A stretch of DNA of 64,000 nucleotides from Xenoacremonium recifei. Its lineage: Eukaryota; Ascomycota; Sordariomycetes; Hypocreales; Nectriaceae. The stretch covers positions 1-64,000 of the forward strand of contig WOFQ01000012.1 of assembly GCA_012184525.1 (NCBI GenBank), in the 5' to 3' direction. The notes beneath the pieces were generated by a model. It searched no databases and was not told where the DNA came from. It saw only the letters and a list, made by a program, of their open reading frames with translations. Below, piece by piece: positions 33,617-43,740 of the stretch (position 1 is its first letter; each line of letters starts with the position of its first letter). A program made the translations under genes and the position numbers.

Positions 33617-33945
33617 GAGGATTAGTTCGAGTTGGAGGAAGACAGTCAGCCATGAAAAGATTTGGTGCACCAGTGCGGAGGAAGGCGGATCGCATTAGCA
33701 AACTGAAAGACAAAGAAAGGGACATGGAAAAGATTCATTATTTATGCGCACTTTTAAGTCCACAAAAATGCCTTTTCCCAGCACATATGACATCGCCATG
33801 TTTTCCACCTTTCCGGAGCCGCGTTGCTCATCAAAGTGTCCATAACCAGCAAAACAAACCACCACCCGCACGAAAGAATCCTGTGTCCCGTCGCAACATG
33901 ATATCGAAGTCCACCGGCTCGAGTTGGACAGAGGCTTTGAAGTAC
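33617..33945. other. Convergent 3' flanks
   Basis: This 329-bp gap lies between the stop codons of the RING gene (+) and the unknown gene (-). No features are seen beyond presumed 3' UTRs. Frames crossing it are extensions without stops, not genes. Confidence 0.5.
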
Positions 33946-35223
33946 TCAATCTGCTCGACGACGCTTCAGAGAAGTCTGTGTAGGATCGCCTTGGCTCGAA
34001 GATTCAGTGGTTGTACGCTCCACGATCTCCGGGCCGGATGTCTCCATGATTCTCTTGACTGCGATTCCGATCCGTTCGTTGTTCTTCATAACGTCGGCGC
34101 ACACATTGTCGATCTCCTTTGCGCTGGAGGGATCGGTGGCTCTCATGCCATCTGCAATAGCTTGTAAGCGTTGGACCGGCTCCTTGAGCTCCCATTCCCA
34201 TGAAAGTACTTCATAGCGGGACGTTTCGCAATCTTCCTCGTCGTCTTCCGTGATCTCTTCGAGAAATTCAGGCCAGAACTGAATGCAGAAGTTGTAAACG
34301 TTGCTTTTGAGCTGTTCTGGGAGGACACGGTATCGCCATCGGGTAAGCCATTTCTTCACAAGCCCCTTCAAAACCTCTTGCGGTTCGCGACGCTTGCCAA
34401 TGAGCGTAAGAAGATCACCAGCCGACTCGATAGCTTCCTGGCGAGTTTGTGAGCGCGTAATTGTAGGACTATTGATGATTGAACTGTCAAGGCGATCGTT
34501 GTCGGTGATCGTGATACTGGAGCTGGCACTCTTGTTCGGTTCGGATGACTTGTGATATTCGAATTCGGGATTGCCGAAAAGACGGCCGAGACCATTATCC
34601 AGAGGAGGGACAAGGACAACCCACTCGTGTCCCCTGCCTATATCCTTAACCCTTTTTGATGCTCTGATACCTGTTCTTGCGAACTCCTCGATGACCTTGA
34701 AGCTCACCACGTCAGGATGGCGCTCGTATACCTGGATGGCAACGCCGATGTACTTGCTGAGCTTGCGCAGCATGGCACCTGTTTTGTAGTAGTCGACGCC
34801 CCAAAAACGAATGTGCTTCATGACCATTGCCGCCACTATAATGGGCGCCTGGATCATCTTGCCGTCTGATAGTCTTTCGTACTCATCTTCAATCAGGCTA
34901 ATCTTCGATCTCAATTCATCTTCCCCATACCATTGCCACAGAGTCGGACACAAGAAAACCTCAGTTTCGACGACCGCCTCGGCGCATTTATTTCGAGTTT
35001 TCGGAAACTCAGCGGGAGACATGTGAGCATTCTCAAACATCTTGTCGACAGCAGCGAAGGCTAGAGCAACCAAGGTCTTGTCTCCAGCAGGTTGGAGTGT
35101 GTTAGGTGGCGATCGGTCGACTCTGAGCAAGCTCGTGGACAGGGCGTTTTGCGCTATCGCCTCCTCAATCTGTTCCAACGTCAGCGGCCCTGACGCTGGG
35201 ATGGTAGCGTCTGTTGGCGGCAT
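33946..35223 (-). CDS. Hypothetical protein, 425 aa
   Basis: Single exon on the minus strand, 425 aa. I do not recognise a family. The first half (about residues 45-200) is predicted mainly helical with conserved-looking aromatic blocks such as LWQWYGEDELRSKISLIEDEY and HIRFWGVDYYKTGAMLRKLSKYIG. A Ser/Thr-rich linker at about 230-260 is followed by a second helical block (LKGLVKKWLTRWRYRVLPEQLK). The C-terminus is acidic and then ends with the basic KRRRAD, a possible nuclear signal. There is no signal peptide or membrane span. The unbroken frame of 1.28 kb with normal codon use makes a real gene likely. Confidence 0.7.
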   Translation of the reverse strand: MPPTDATIPASGPLTLEQIEEAIAQNALSTSLLRVDRSPPNTLQPAGDKTLVALAFAAVDKMFENAHMSPAEFPKTRNKCAEAVVETEVFLCPTLWQWYGEDELRSKISLIEDEYERLSDGKMIQAPIIVAAMVMKHIRFWGVDYYKTGAMLRKLSKYIGVAIQVYERHPDVVSFKVIEEFARTGIRASKRVKDIGRGHEWVVLVPPLDNGLGRLFGNPEFEYHKSSEPNKSASSSITITDNDRLDSSIINSPTITRSQTRQEAIESAGDLLTLIGKRREPQEVLKGLVKKWLTRWRYRVLPEQLKSNVYNFCIQFWPEFLEEITEDDEEDCETSRYEVLSWEWELKEPVQRLQAIADGMRATDPSSAKEIDNVCADVMKNNERIGIAVKRIMETSGPEIVERTTTESSSQGDPTQTSLKRRRAD

Positions 35224-36180
35224 GGCGGAGTGTTCTCGGGAACGATGAAGGACTTTTGCCGCTGTTCCAGGATGTCGGATGTTGATTGAGGCTGCAGTCC
35301 ACGATGAAAAGGCTGGGTTTAGTTGACAATATGAGAGGAGAAAACAAAATTTTCTACACAGGGTGGTGGATTTTTGATGAGAAAGTGCGTTCGTTCACCT
35401 TGCCCTGGTTTGTGCGTGCCTTCCTTCGTTGCCTTTGGTGCATTATCCAGCCGTGAATCACTGCCACATGTTGACCTACGACGTCACCTCTCAAGAACCA
35501 GTACATACCAATCTAGTCAAGACAGCGTAAATTCAACAAATGCCAGAGAAGAAACATAGACAATGAGTTACAGCAGCAGCCTCGGACGATGAATATGCCA
35601 TTTACTAATTGAAAGATGTTCAATCGTAAAATGAACCATCTCGTGGGTTTGGACGGTACTCATCTCACCCAAACGCATAAAAAAAAATCATGCTAGATTT
35701 TGGACAATGGACCAATGTTGAGGGGTTATGGGTAGAGAGGGATTGTTTTAAGCCATTTCGGCTGCTTCAAGATTAATATCAAGCACTCGCACGTCGTTGT
35801 GAAGGTCAGATATGCAGTCTCCATTGTGTGGCTGGCCTCCCGTTCGAATGAGATGACAACATCCTTATGATAGTTCACAAGAATATTAGTGGGAGTAAGG
35901 ACTTGTTGATAGCTTACGGAGTGTATGTTGGTGAAGTTATCCAGTTGCTTCGCGTTCTGTTGTCGAGCCGCAAACGGCCGAGTTCCTGCCTGATTCCTAA
36001 GGCAGGAAGGCGCGAGCTCACTAGCCCCAAGATTGTGGCTCGAGCTCCCAGCCTTGTCCATCAACCTGCGCAGCCCAGCATCATCCAATCGCGAATTCCG
36101 CGATCGTCACTCTCTCATTCTCGGGTTCCCGCTGGTTGACGGAAGTTTGCGGAGGTTCACACACTCTTTTATAGCCCACC
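35224..36180. other. Divergent promoter of unknown gene and BTB gene
   Basis: 957 bp between two genes read away from each other. The frame 35726-36088 (minus) and others here have no features. An A-rich run occurs near 35680. No regulatory site is claimed. Confidence 0.5.
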
Positions 36181-37150
36181 ATGGCCGACGAATTCCAGGA
36201 CCCCGTCGTTGACGAGCCACATGCCAACCCTGGCGCCGATGTCGAGATGGCCGAGGGCGACGATGCGACCGCCACTGATGATGTACATGCGAACGGTTCC
36301 GAATTGCCTTTTGCCGATTCCGAAGTTACCGAGCCCCGGCTGACCTTTGCGAGCTATCTTGCAAGTCCTATGGTGACTCTTTTGATTGGATCAGACGAGC
36401 CAACCATCCTTACTGCGCACGAAGCTCTACTGAAACAGAGTCCCTATTTTGCCGAAGTTTGCCAGGCCTTCGTTGACGATGGGAGTGTAAGTGGGCTTTC
36501 CAGCAGAATATGCGCCAATTGCGCGCACAAGTAGGCGACAGCTAACAATCATGCGCAGCCGCGCCAGATCGAACTCACAGAGTACAGCCTCGATGCCGTC
36601 GGCTGCTTCCTCGAGTATCTCTACACAGGCGAATACTTCCCCCGAAAGCTGCCCGGCCAGCGCCATCTCGAATCCGACCCTTCAGTCCCCGGCGTCGATG
36701 ACACTGGCGACCAGCTTCTGAAGCATGCGCGCGTATATACCTTGGCGGAGAAGTTCGGCCTCTTAGGCCTCAAGACTCTTGCTAGCTCTAAGATCCATTG
36801 CGTCAACTCAACTGCTAAGGGCGAGATCGCATACGCTCGATACGTGTACGAGTACACCAGCAAGGACGACACGACCATCCGGGCGCCCGTCGCAAGCTTC
36901 TGGGCTACCCGCTCGCACGCTCTGCGCGCCGAGGCGGAAGACGAGTTCAAGGCGCTCTGCTTGGAGTTTCCCCAATTCGGATACGATGTGCTCAGTAAGT
37001 GCTCATGTTTTATTGAAGGAGAAAAAAAAATCCTGACAATTCGCAGCTCGGGTTTTGGACGAAAAGCTCAAGCGAGAACGAACCGACAAGATGCATCCCG
37101 GCTCCTCGAGCGCACGCAAACGGGCACGACACAGCACTGGGCTTGCTTAA
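36181..37150 (+). CDS. BTB/POZ domain protein
   Basis: Three exons: 36181-36486, 36559-36994 and 37047-37150; product 281 aa. An acidic N-terminal tail of about 50 residues is followed by a BTB/POZ domain, a protein-interaction fold often used as a Cullin-3 adaptor. Its signatures are VTLLIGSDEPTILTAHEALLKQSPYFAEVCQAF and, after intron 1, IELTEYSLDAVGCFLEYLYTGEY. The rest matches the fungal BTB-only layout, with AEKFGLLGLKTLASSKI. Exon 3 gives a basic tail (KRARH) that may be a nuclear signal. Splice junctions are phase-consistent. Confidence 0.85.
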
Positions 37151-37473
37151 GCGAATATCAAGACTTTCCTTCTGTCACTTGTAAATAAATCCTTTCTCGT
37201 TGGGATAAGAGGGTTATAGCACATACGCGACTTGTTCTTTTCTCGGGAAGGCTTCTTAAAAGCGGATGGCTTACCTCGCCGTTTATTATCGAAGACTAAA
37301 ACGGGCTGGCCCAAAGGAGGTTGTTTGAATTCTTCCTTCCGCATTTTCTCTTTCGGTTGACTTGGGGCTGGTTTGATGTGCTTTGGGGCTTGGCGAAATC
37401 TAGGGAATGGCCGGGGGGAGTACACTGGACCACGAGGAGCCATGGGAGCTGGCTTGTATGAGTATCGGAACAT
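37147..37473 (-). CDS. Possible small basic protein
   Basis: Open frame of 108 aa on the minus strand whose stop codon overlaps the last bases of the BTB gene on the other strand. It is rich in Pro and basic residues (YSPRPFPRFRQAPKHIKPAP, then KKPSREKNKSR), as in small RNA-binding or unstructured proteins. No domain is recognised. It could be a real gene sharing the 3' end with the BTB gene, or a chance antisense frame in its 3' UTR. Confidence 0.3.
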   Translation of the reverse strand: MFRYSYKPAPMAPRGPVYSPRPFPRFRQAPKHIKPAPSQPKEKMRKEEFKQPPLGQPVLVFDNKRRGKPSAFKKPSREKNKSRMCYNPLIPTRKDLFTSDRRKVLIFA

Positions 37474-37802
37474 AATCGAACTAATGACTTTAGAGGCCTT
37501 TACTGGTGTATTGTTGGAGACCTGGGTGCTCTATGTATACCTTGTCTATGATTAGTGTCTGGTTGGCTGTCTTGATAGGACAGGGGTTGGAATTGGTGTT
37601 CTTCTGAACAACGAAAATTGTTCCTACCACGCGGACGCTGACCGGAAATCATGACCGAAATTGTGAGAGTATGAATGCCATAGGATTCATATGAGATTTG
37701 ACCTACAATTTTTGCGCAAAGTTTTGGGCAAAAGGGTCATATATTCGCAGTTGCTCAACCGAGCTTGACCGTGAAATCGAACTTATTGCTTCAACTGTAA
37801 TC

Positions 37803-38291
37803 ATGACGGAGAAGCCAGGAAAGAAAGGCCAGCAGGAATTGGTACCGGAGAATTTCTTTCCCACCATTCGTCGACATATGCTCGGTCAGGCTGGAGACGA
37901 AGCGCCTATCGAGGCCACATGCTCCATCTGTTTCGAAGACCTCAGCGTCGCTGGCATCTCATCTCGACGTCAATCCGGGCCTCCATGCGTCGTTGTTCCA
38001 TGCGGCCATATTTTCTGTGAGGTCTGTCTCGTTGTTCTTTTCAAGTACCAAGAGAAAGCATTCCAAGACCCGCAGTGCCCAACATGTAAGTTTGAGCTGA
38101 TATGCCGGCTCTGCTCACTTGAGAGAACGCTGGTCGCTATGGCACCAACCAGCCGCGAATCCGCCGCGATGGTGAACGTAAGAGTGCCGAAGACGGTTCC
38201 TGAAGGGGCTGATCATTCAATCATTTGTCCAGGTTGCGAGGAACACGCCCGTTTGCCTAAGGGTCCAGGTGACTGGTGGGACATTCCTTAA
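37803..38291 (+). CDS. RING finger protein, C3HC4 type
   Basis: Single exon, 162 aa from the ATG at 37803 (the frame is open further upstream but without an ATG context). The RING pattern is C40-x2-C43-x23-C67-x-H69-x2-C72-x2-C75-x16-C92-x2-C95, with PCGHIFCEVC. More cysteines follow (C101, C104 and a CPGC near the end), so an extra metal site is possible. A strong GTAAGT-like string lies at the CPTC codons, but splicing there would destroy the last RING ligand pair, so the unspliced frame is preferred. Putative E3 ubiquitin ligase, substrate unknown. Confidence 0.7.
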   Translation: MTEKPGKKGQQELVPENFFPTIRRHMLGQAGDEAPIEATCSICFEDLSVAGISSRRQSGPPCVVVPCGHIFCEVCLVVLFKYQEKAFQDPQCPTCKFELICRLCSLERTLVAMAPTSRESAAMVNVRVPKTVPEGADHSIICPGCEEHARLPKGPGDWWDIP

Positions 38292-39644
38292 AATCCCTTG
38301 CCAGCAGCTTTCGAGTAGGACTGAAGGACCGCGGGTGGTTTATCGAGGTGCTTCTCCATAGTTTAGATTGTAGTTGCTCAAAATACAGACAGTATTTAAT
38401 TGCTCATGTGTCCGATGATTGCCTCGACTTTCTAGCCGAGCCGACAGCTGCTCTCGTGATGTTGATGGACATGGTCGACGGGAAGCACGGGAGGATGAAG
38501 AGATAGAATACGGCCGGGGAGTTAGCGCCGTAGATTTGCAATTAGCGCTATGACGGGGGAAGCAGGGTTTGGTTCGGGACGGCAGGTATCCGGAAATAAA
38601 ACGAAGATGATTTTTCGTCGTGTTTTGCGTTGCAGACGTACGTAGGTCGATATGAAACTGAAACTGGGAAGTGATAAATATAGCGCAGAATTACTTGAGC
38701 AGACGACTAACACAATGCCGAGCTAGCAGAGCAGATAGGGCGCGACTTGCGAGTCGGTGTGGTTTCGAGAGGGGGCGGCGGTACCTGCGTAACGAACCCA
38801 ATTGGATATCACGGCACACTGAGTGGAGGGCGCGGTCCGGGGAAGCAGCATCCCTTGAGCGAAGGGGACGGAAGGTGCGCACGGCAGGCGCCTGCCTGAG
38901 GATTTCGGCATAAGGGTTGAGGCTCGAACTCGGATAAGCGGCGTCGCTTCTCCCTCCTCCATCACCTCTACACGCGTCCAACATCAGGCTCAGGCCCAGC
39001 CCGTCACACAATACATCATCACCTCATCGGCAGCGCTGCCCTCAGGCTGTTCTCTGTATTTCCGACACGCCAGGCCCCCCGGCGGGCGGTGGAGCATCTC
39101 ACCGCGCGGTGCCGTTATCCGATCTGGTCCAATGAGGCCCCCTGGTGCGCCGCCGCTCTGCTCCACGGCCACCCTCCCGCGTGCTCCAGCCACGCCCTTG
39201 AGGCCCTTGAGGCTCTGACCTGGCCTCTCACACGGCGATAAGGCGATCCCGGGAGGCGTCCATCGCAGCGCTCTGCGGGGTTTTCATAGTGGTCGAGCCT
39301 GGCGGGCAGCGAGGGCCAGCGCCGTCTCGGAAGCACGGCAGTTCTAGCGTCCTTCCGCTGGGGGAGCTGCGTTGCCGCTTTTCCAGCACCGGACGGGCTC
39401 TGGGGCTTTATGAACCAGCAGGCTGTCCCAGACTCCAGGCGCCAAGAAGGCCCGTCTCATGTCATTGCTTGCTGCTGCAGCTACTCACTCACACTTCGAA
39501 TCTCAGAGACGACGACCACGACTTCAACTGCCAGCGACGGCTTCGATCCTGCTGTCCTGTCGTCGCGGCCCTCACAGACGTCCAAAGACGGGAGACGTCC
39601 AAAGCCAACCACTCGGATGAGTAAATGACGGCACCGCCCTCGCC
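38292..39644. other. 1.35-kb upstream region of Fungal_N-type gene
   Basis: No gene is supported. The region 38700-39450 is GC-rich and open in several frames by chance. Close to 39500-39640 it becomes a leader-like stretch before the ATG at 39645. Confidence 0.5.
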
Positions 39645-40698
39645 ATGGACGGCTCCTCCTTGTCTGTCACCACCGCAATGGTAGGCCTGCTGGCCGTTTC
39701 AGAGCGCGCCGTCGATGTGCTCTGGGATCTCAACACGGCGCCCAAGGATGCCACGGCGCTCATCAACCAGGCTCTGCACACCGTGCGCGAATGCCGGTCC
39801 TCCATCCAGGTGCTCTACAAGACGCTCCTGCTGTTGCAGTCTGGCGCACTCCCGCTCCCTGAACGCGGCACCTGGATCCAGCTCGACGAACTCATCGCCA
39901 CCCTCACGGACATGGTGCTGGCCTTTTCGCGGCTACACTGTCTCTGCGACACCCTGGAGATGGACGCCGCAAATTCCAGCCCTGGCGACGCATGTGCGCG
40001 GCACGGGAAGCGCATCCGCGCCCTGTCAGCGCGCATTCGCTTTCACAACCTTTCGGTGGCTATGATGATGACCGTTCTCAAGTGGTGAGAAGCCTTTTCC
40101 CGGCGCCGTCTATTTGTGTACTAGGCGGCCTTAGATCGCTAACCAGAAATGTAGTCCTGGTCAAGGCGACGCCAAGCGCAGTCGCGCTGAGTTGTCGCAC
40201 CGCATTACGCGGTTGCTCACCTTCAACACCAGTCTGGCTGGTCGTTTGCGCAATCTGGAGGACGTTCTCAATGCCAAGGCCGCAGCCGGCATATCAATTT
40301 ATGCCAATCCCCAGCGCGCCGAGCCCGGTTCTTCGGGCCTTGGCTCCGCACTATCCGGCCCCGATGTGGGCCAATCAACCCCGGACTGGTCCGTCTTCTC
40401 CGGCCTCAACCTCCTTCATATTCCCATCTTGTCGGGCATCTGTCTGCCTCTGATCCTCACGGATTTGCGAGACAGTGTTCAATTCTATGCTTTTGCTTTT
40501 GCGCCACAAATCATGCCCGATTTCCATGAGACGGTAATACTACCGGGCATGCAACATCAACAAGAACAGGCGGCGTCTTCATCATCATCATCATCATCGG
40601 CGTCATCATCGCGATCACGACTTGGATTGCCAGGCGATAACTGGGATACGACTGGCATGACGAGCATGATGCGGGAGGTTAACAATCGAGCCAGCTAA
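39645..40698 (+). CDS. Fungal_N-type domain protein
   Basis: Two exons: 39645-40084 and 40155-40698; product 327 aa. The N-terminal part (about 1-150), with SLSVTTAMVGLLAVSERAVD and a helical HTVRECRSSIQVLYKTL block, resembles the fungal N-terminal domain found in many ascomycete proteins of unknown role. The second exon continues with helices (ITRLLTFNTSLAGRLRNLEDVL). A serine run of seven codons (40568-40600, a TCA-type trinucleotide repeat) lies near the C-terminus. No DNA-binding or nucleotide-binding domain follows, so the function is unknown. Confidence 0.72.
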
Positions 40699-40985
40699 GG
40701 CTCATCATTATCATCATTTGCGTGGGGAAATCGGAAATATTGGCATTGGGAACGGCATTTTGACGAATTACGGCTGTATCATGTAATACCATGATGGATT
40801 AGGGCGTGTACCATGTTGGACTAAGGTGTTTGTTGTTTTGTTGCTTAGATGTCAAAAATTGACACGGCGAGTTTTAAACAACCCCACCGTGCCTGTGATT
40901 GGGAGCACTTTCTTTCCTTTCCACAAAAACAAGCACAAGACGAGGATTGCTGCCTACCTTTATCGAGTCAGCAGACATTTGAAGG

Positions 40986-42176
40986 ATGACTAATCGTCTG
41001 ATCAATAGGACTGGAAGGATACTAAGACTCCTTTCAGGATGCTATAATCCTGCCAATCTCACTCCTCCAATACGAAGTCCACGACGCCTAGTCTGTCAGC
41101 ACCCATCTCAACACTTCAGTCGCGGTCGAAAGATGAGCGCAAGTTCCTTCAGAGTCCCGCTCCCTAGCAATATGGCAGAGCACGAGGCCATACTACAGCC
41201 CTGGCATCAATACGATGCTTCAGTTGACGACTGGGTTCCAATGGAGTCATCCAACTCTGACACAGCCACATCCAACACTGCCACGCAGGCTGCGACATCT
41301 CGAGAATTCTCACTCTTGACATGGAATATCGATACATCGCCGCAGCAGGCCGGCCCTCGCGTATCCGGGATTTTGTCCCGGATAATGTCGCTAAAGCCAG
41401 CTATCGACATCATTCTACTGCAAGAAGTGTCCCGCGAGGCACTTCCTGAGCTGCTCGCCAACCCGGTCATTCAGAAATCTTGGGTCTCCAGCGAGTGTCT
41501 CGATGCCAAAAGCTGGGGCGGCCTCATATTTGGCCATCCTTTCGCATCGATGATACTCCTATCGAAGAAGAGATTCTCGATGACACCAAGCACCACGACA
41601 CCGAGCATCGGTAGTGTCTTCAGGACGAACTTCCCAAGCCGCTACGGGAGAGATGCGCTTTGCTGCGACTTGATGATCCCTTCTACGCAGTCAAATACGC
41701 AGAAGCTGCTTCGCATCATCAACGTACATCTAGACTCTCTAGCTTTCCAACCCTCCCACCGGCCTCAGCAGCTCTCCATCGCAACCTCACTCCTCCGCAG
41801 CGCCGATTGCGGCCTCATCGCCGGAGACTTCAACCCCGTGCTCCCCGAGGACGCAACACTTGTGCAACAAAACGGTCTGACGGACGCCTGGCTGTCCCTC
41901 CGCCCACAAAGCCCGGGATACACGTGGGGCACCGACGGCAAGGCCCCCTTTCCGCCTATCCGTATGGACAAGATCGCGATGCTTGGGCTCGAGGCTCGGA
42001 TGATCGAGGTGGTGCATCCGGGGGTGGTGCCAAGGTGGGGGCGGTATGATGAGGTGGGTGAGGAGGAGGTGAGGGCTGCGAGTGAGGCGGTTGGAAGGTG
42101 TGAGGCTATTGATCGGGAGAGGTTTATGCCTTGGAGTGATCATTCGGGGATACGGTGCACGTTTAAGATCGAGTGA
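40986..42176 (+). CDS. Tyrosyl-DNA phosphodiesterase 2-like protein
   Basis: Single exon, 396 aa. It belongs to the endonuclease/exonuclease/phosphatase superfamily and resembles TDP2, which removes 5'-phosphotyrosyl adducts left by topoisomerase II. The four family motifs are present in order: TWN (residues 112-114), LQE with E147, the NVHLDS/GDFNPV metal and catalytic blocks, and the final SDH in MPWSDHSGI. The first 50 residues are basic and might be a mitochondrial presequence; a second Met at 50 would give a shorter form. The known TDP2 UBA domain is absent, as is usual in fungi. Confidence 0.85.
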   Translation: MTNRLINRTGRILRLLSGCYNPANLTPPIRSPRRLVCQHPSQHFSRGRKMSASSFRVPLPSNMAEHEAILQPWHQYDASVDDWVPMESSNSDTATSNTATQAATSREFSLLTWNIDTSPQQAGPRVSGILSRIMSLKPAIDIILLQEVSREALPELLANPVIQKSWVSSECLDAKSWGGLIFGHPFASMILLSKKRFSMTPSTTTPSIGSVFRTNFPSRYGRDALCCDLMIPSTQSNTQKLLRIINVHLDSLAFQPSHRPQQLSIATSLLRSADCGLIAGDFNPVLPEDATLVQQNGLTDAWLSLRPQSPGYTWGTDGKAPFPPIRMDKIAMLGLEARMIEVVHPGVVPRWGRYDEVGEEEVRAASEAVGRCEAIDRERFMPWSDHSGIRCTFKIE

Positions 42177-42645
42177 TGCTGAAGGTTCATTTCATGATGA
42201 GACCGAGAAAATAATAAAGACGATCAATGAAAACCATGACTGGATTCCCGGCGCCTGTGTGCGGTCCTTTCCGTTTCAAACTCGTGACTGAAGTATAGGT
42301 GTTTCTGAACAATGACAGAGTATAGATCAGGACAGATCCTTCCTTTTTGGGCCAATTTTTGCACCGCCGTTCGTTCCACCACCTTGTTGACTGTATCGTC
42401 ATTACACTTTTGGGGTGTAAGTTGGTTTAGCTTTTCTGTAATATCAAGAGAGCTCCCGAAACACTCAGCCACAGGAAGTAACTTTTAGAAAAAACTCCTC
42501 ATCTTGTCCACGTGAACCTTTAAGATCTCTTCTAAATATTTCCTATAAATATTTATAGCGTGTGCCTTCGTCTTGTATTTTAGCACTCTCATAGCAATAT
42601 CGCGCCTTGATCACTGTTCTTGACGTTCGGATCTCAACCACGAAG
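42177..42645. other. TDP2-like 3' flank and F-box gene promoter
   Basis: AT-rich, with a TATAAATATTTATA-like patch at about 42543-42558 some 90 bp before the next start codon, which could serve as a TATA element. No coding region is supported. Confidence 0.5.
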
Positions 42646-43740
42646 ATGAAGATGTTCCCCAAAGCAATCGGCCGCTTCCTCACTCTTGGAGTGAAGAAAG
42701 CCGTTTACAACATCAGGGGCCCAAAGAAACAGCCAAGAAACTGTTACCTTCTTCACCTACCGAAGAATATCATTGATCAAATCCTCAACTTTCTTCCACA
42801 CTACCAGCAGCTCATCCTCTGCCAGACCAGCGCCCTCCTCCGAAGAAAGCTTTATCACCTCTTCACCCCAGATCTGTCCAAACATGATGCCCTGGAGTTT
42901 CTCGCGTGTCTGGCCCGCAGCAGGTCTAACCGATGGGTCTGCGAAGCATGCGTGAAGCTACACCCTGTGCGGATGAGAGACACGCCCTCAAGGCCCAATG
43001 CCAGAATCTCATGCCCCCTAAGCAAGTACGAACATCGTTTGAAGTGTGGTGATTACGGCTTCATGGACTGGATGGTGAGCCACCGCCACATCCAACTCGC
43101 CCTCAAGCTTAGCCGCCTGGGCACCATTCTCCATCCCTTTCAGAAAATCTATCTTCTATCACTGCTGTCTCACTATACCTGCCATTTCGCACCGTCGCGG
43201 AATCCATGCAACACGGCCTGCGTCCAAGCTGTCATCGAATCAAAAGTCAAACAAGGGCGCTTCCTCGTACGGACTACATACCTATACGACATGGGTGCTT
43301 TGGACCATGATATCAACAAACTCGGCAAACTGCGCATTTGTCGACACCAGTTCTTTGACATGAAGCCTGGCTGGCGCAATCGCCCAATGAGCCAGCTCGC
43401 ACTGCTCATTGAGGAGGCCTTCCAGAAAAGAGAGGACTTCAAATTGTACAGTGCTTGTAAGTGGTGTCTGACCGACATGTTTGTGGAGCGCACTGGGGGA
43501 GCTCTATTGATTATCACTGCGAGTGATTTGGGAGGTGAGGGATCGCCCCTCGATCCGGAATGGAGGACTCAGGCGTTTCCATATGGGAGACGTGAGGAGA
43601 GAGCTTGTTTAGACCACAAAATTGGGAGCATCCACGACTTGTTTGGCCACAGGCAGAAGTGGTGGCGCTTCAGCTACTACGCACCACCACCAACCACGTA
43701 TGCGGAGTACGTTAATTATCCGGTTATTGTTGTTTGCTAG
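42646..43740 (+). CDS. F-box-like protein
   Basis: Single exon, 364 aa from the ATG at 42646. An F-box-like motif lies at about residues 34-75 (LLHLPKNIIDQILNFLPHYQ, then LLRRKLYHLF). F-box proteins link substrates to SCF ubiquitin ligases through Skp1. The remainder has scattered paired cysteines (WVCEACVKLH, CKWCLTDMF) and many aromatic residues, typical of fungus-specific F-box proteins with unknown targets. An AT-rich promoter precedes it. No leucine-rich repeats or WD repeats are seen. Confidence 0.75.
   Translation: MKMFPKAIGRFLTLGVKKAVYNIRGPKKQPRNCYLLHLPKNIIDQILNFLPHYQQLILCQTSALLRRKLYHLFTPDLSKHDALEFLACLARSRSNRWVCEACVKLHPVRMRDTPSRPNARISCPLSKYEHRLKCGDYGFMDWMVSHRHIQLALKLSRLGTILHPFQKIYLLSLLSHYTCHFAPSRNPCNTACVQAVIESKVKQGRFLVRTTYLYDMGALDHDINKLGKLRICRHQFFDMKPGWRNRPMSQLALLIEEAFQKREDFKLYSACKWCLTDMFVERTGGALLIITASDLGGEGSPLDPEWRTQAFPYGRREERACLDHKIGSIHDLFGHRQKWWRFSYYAPPPTTYAEYVNYPVIVVC

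Noticed and set aside
33217..34167. Plus-strand ORF of 316 codons overlapping the first RING gene
   Set aside because: It is another frame of the RING gene, running through the gap and antisense into the next gene; no domain features.
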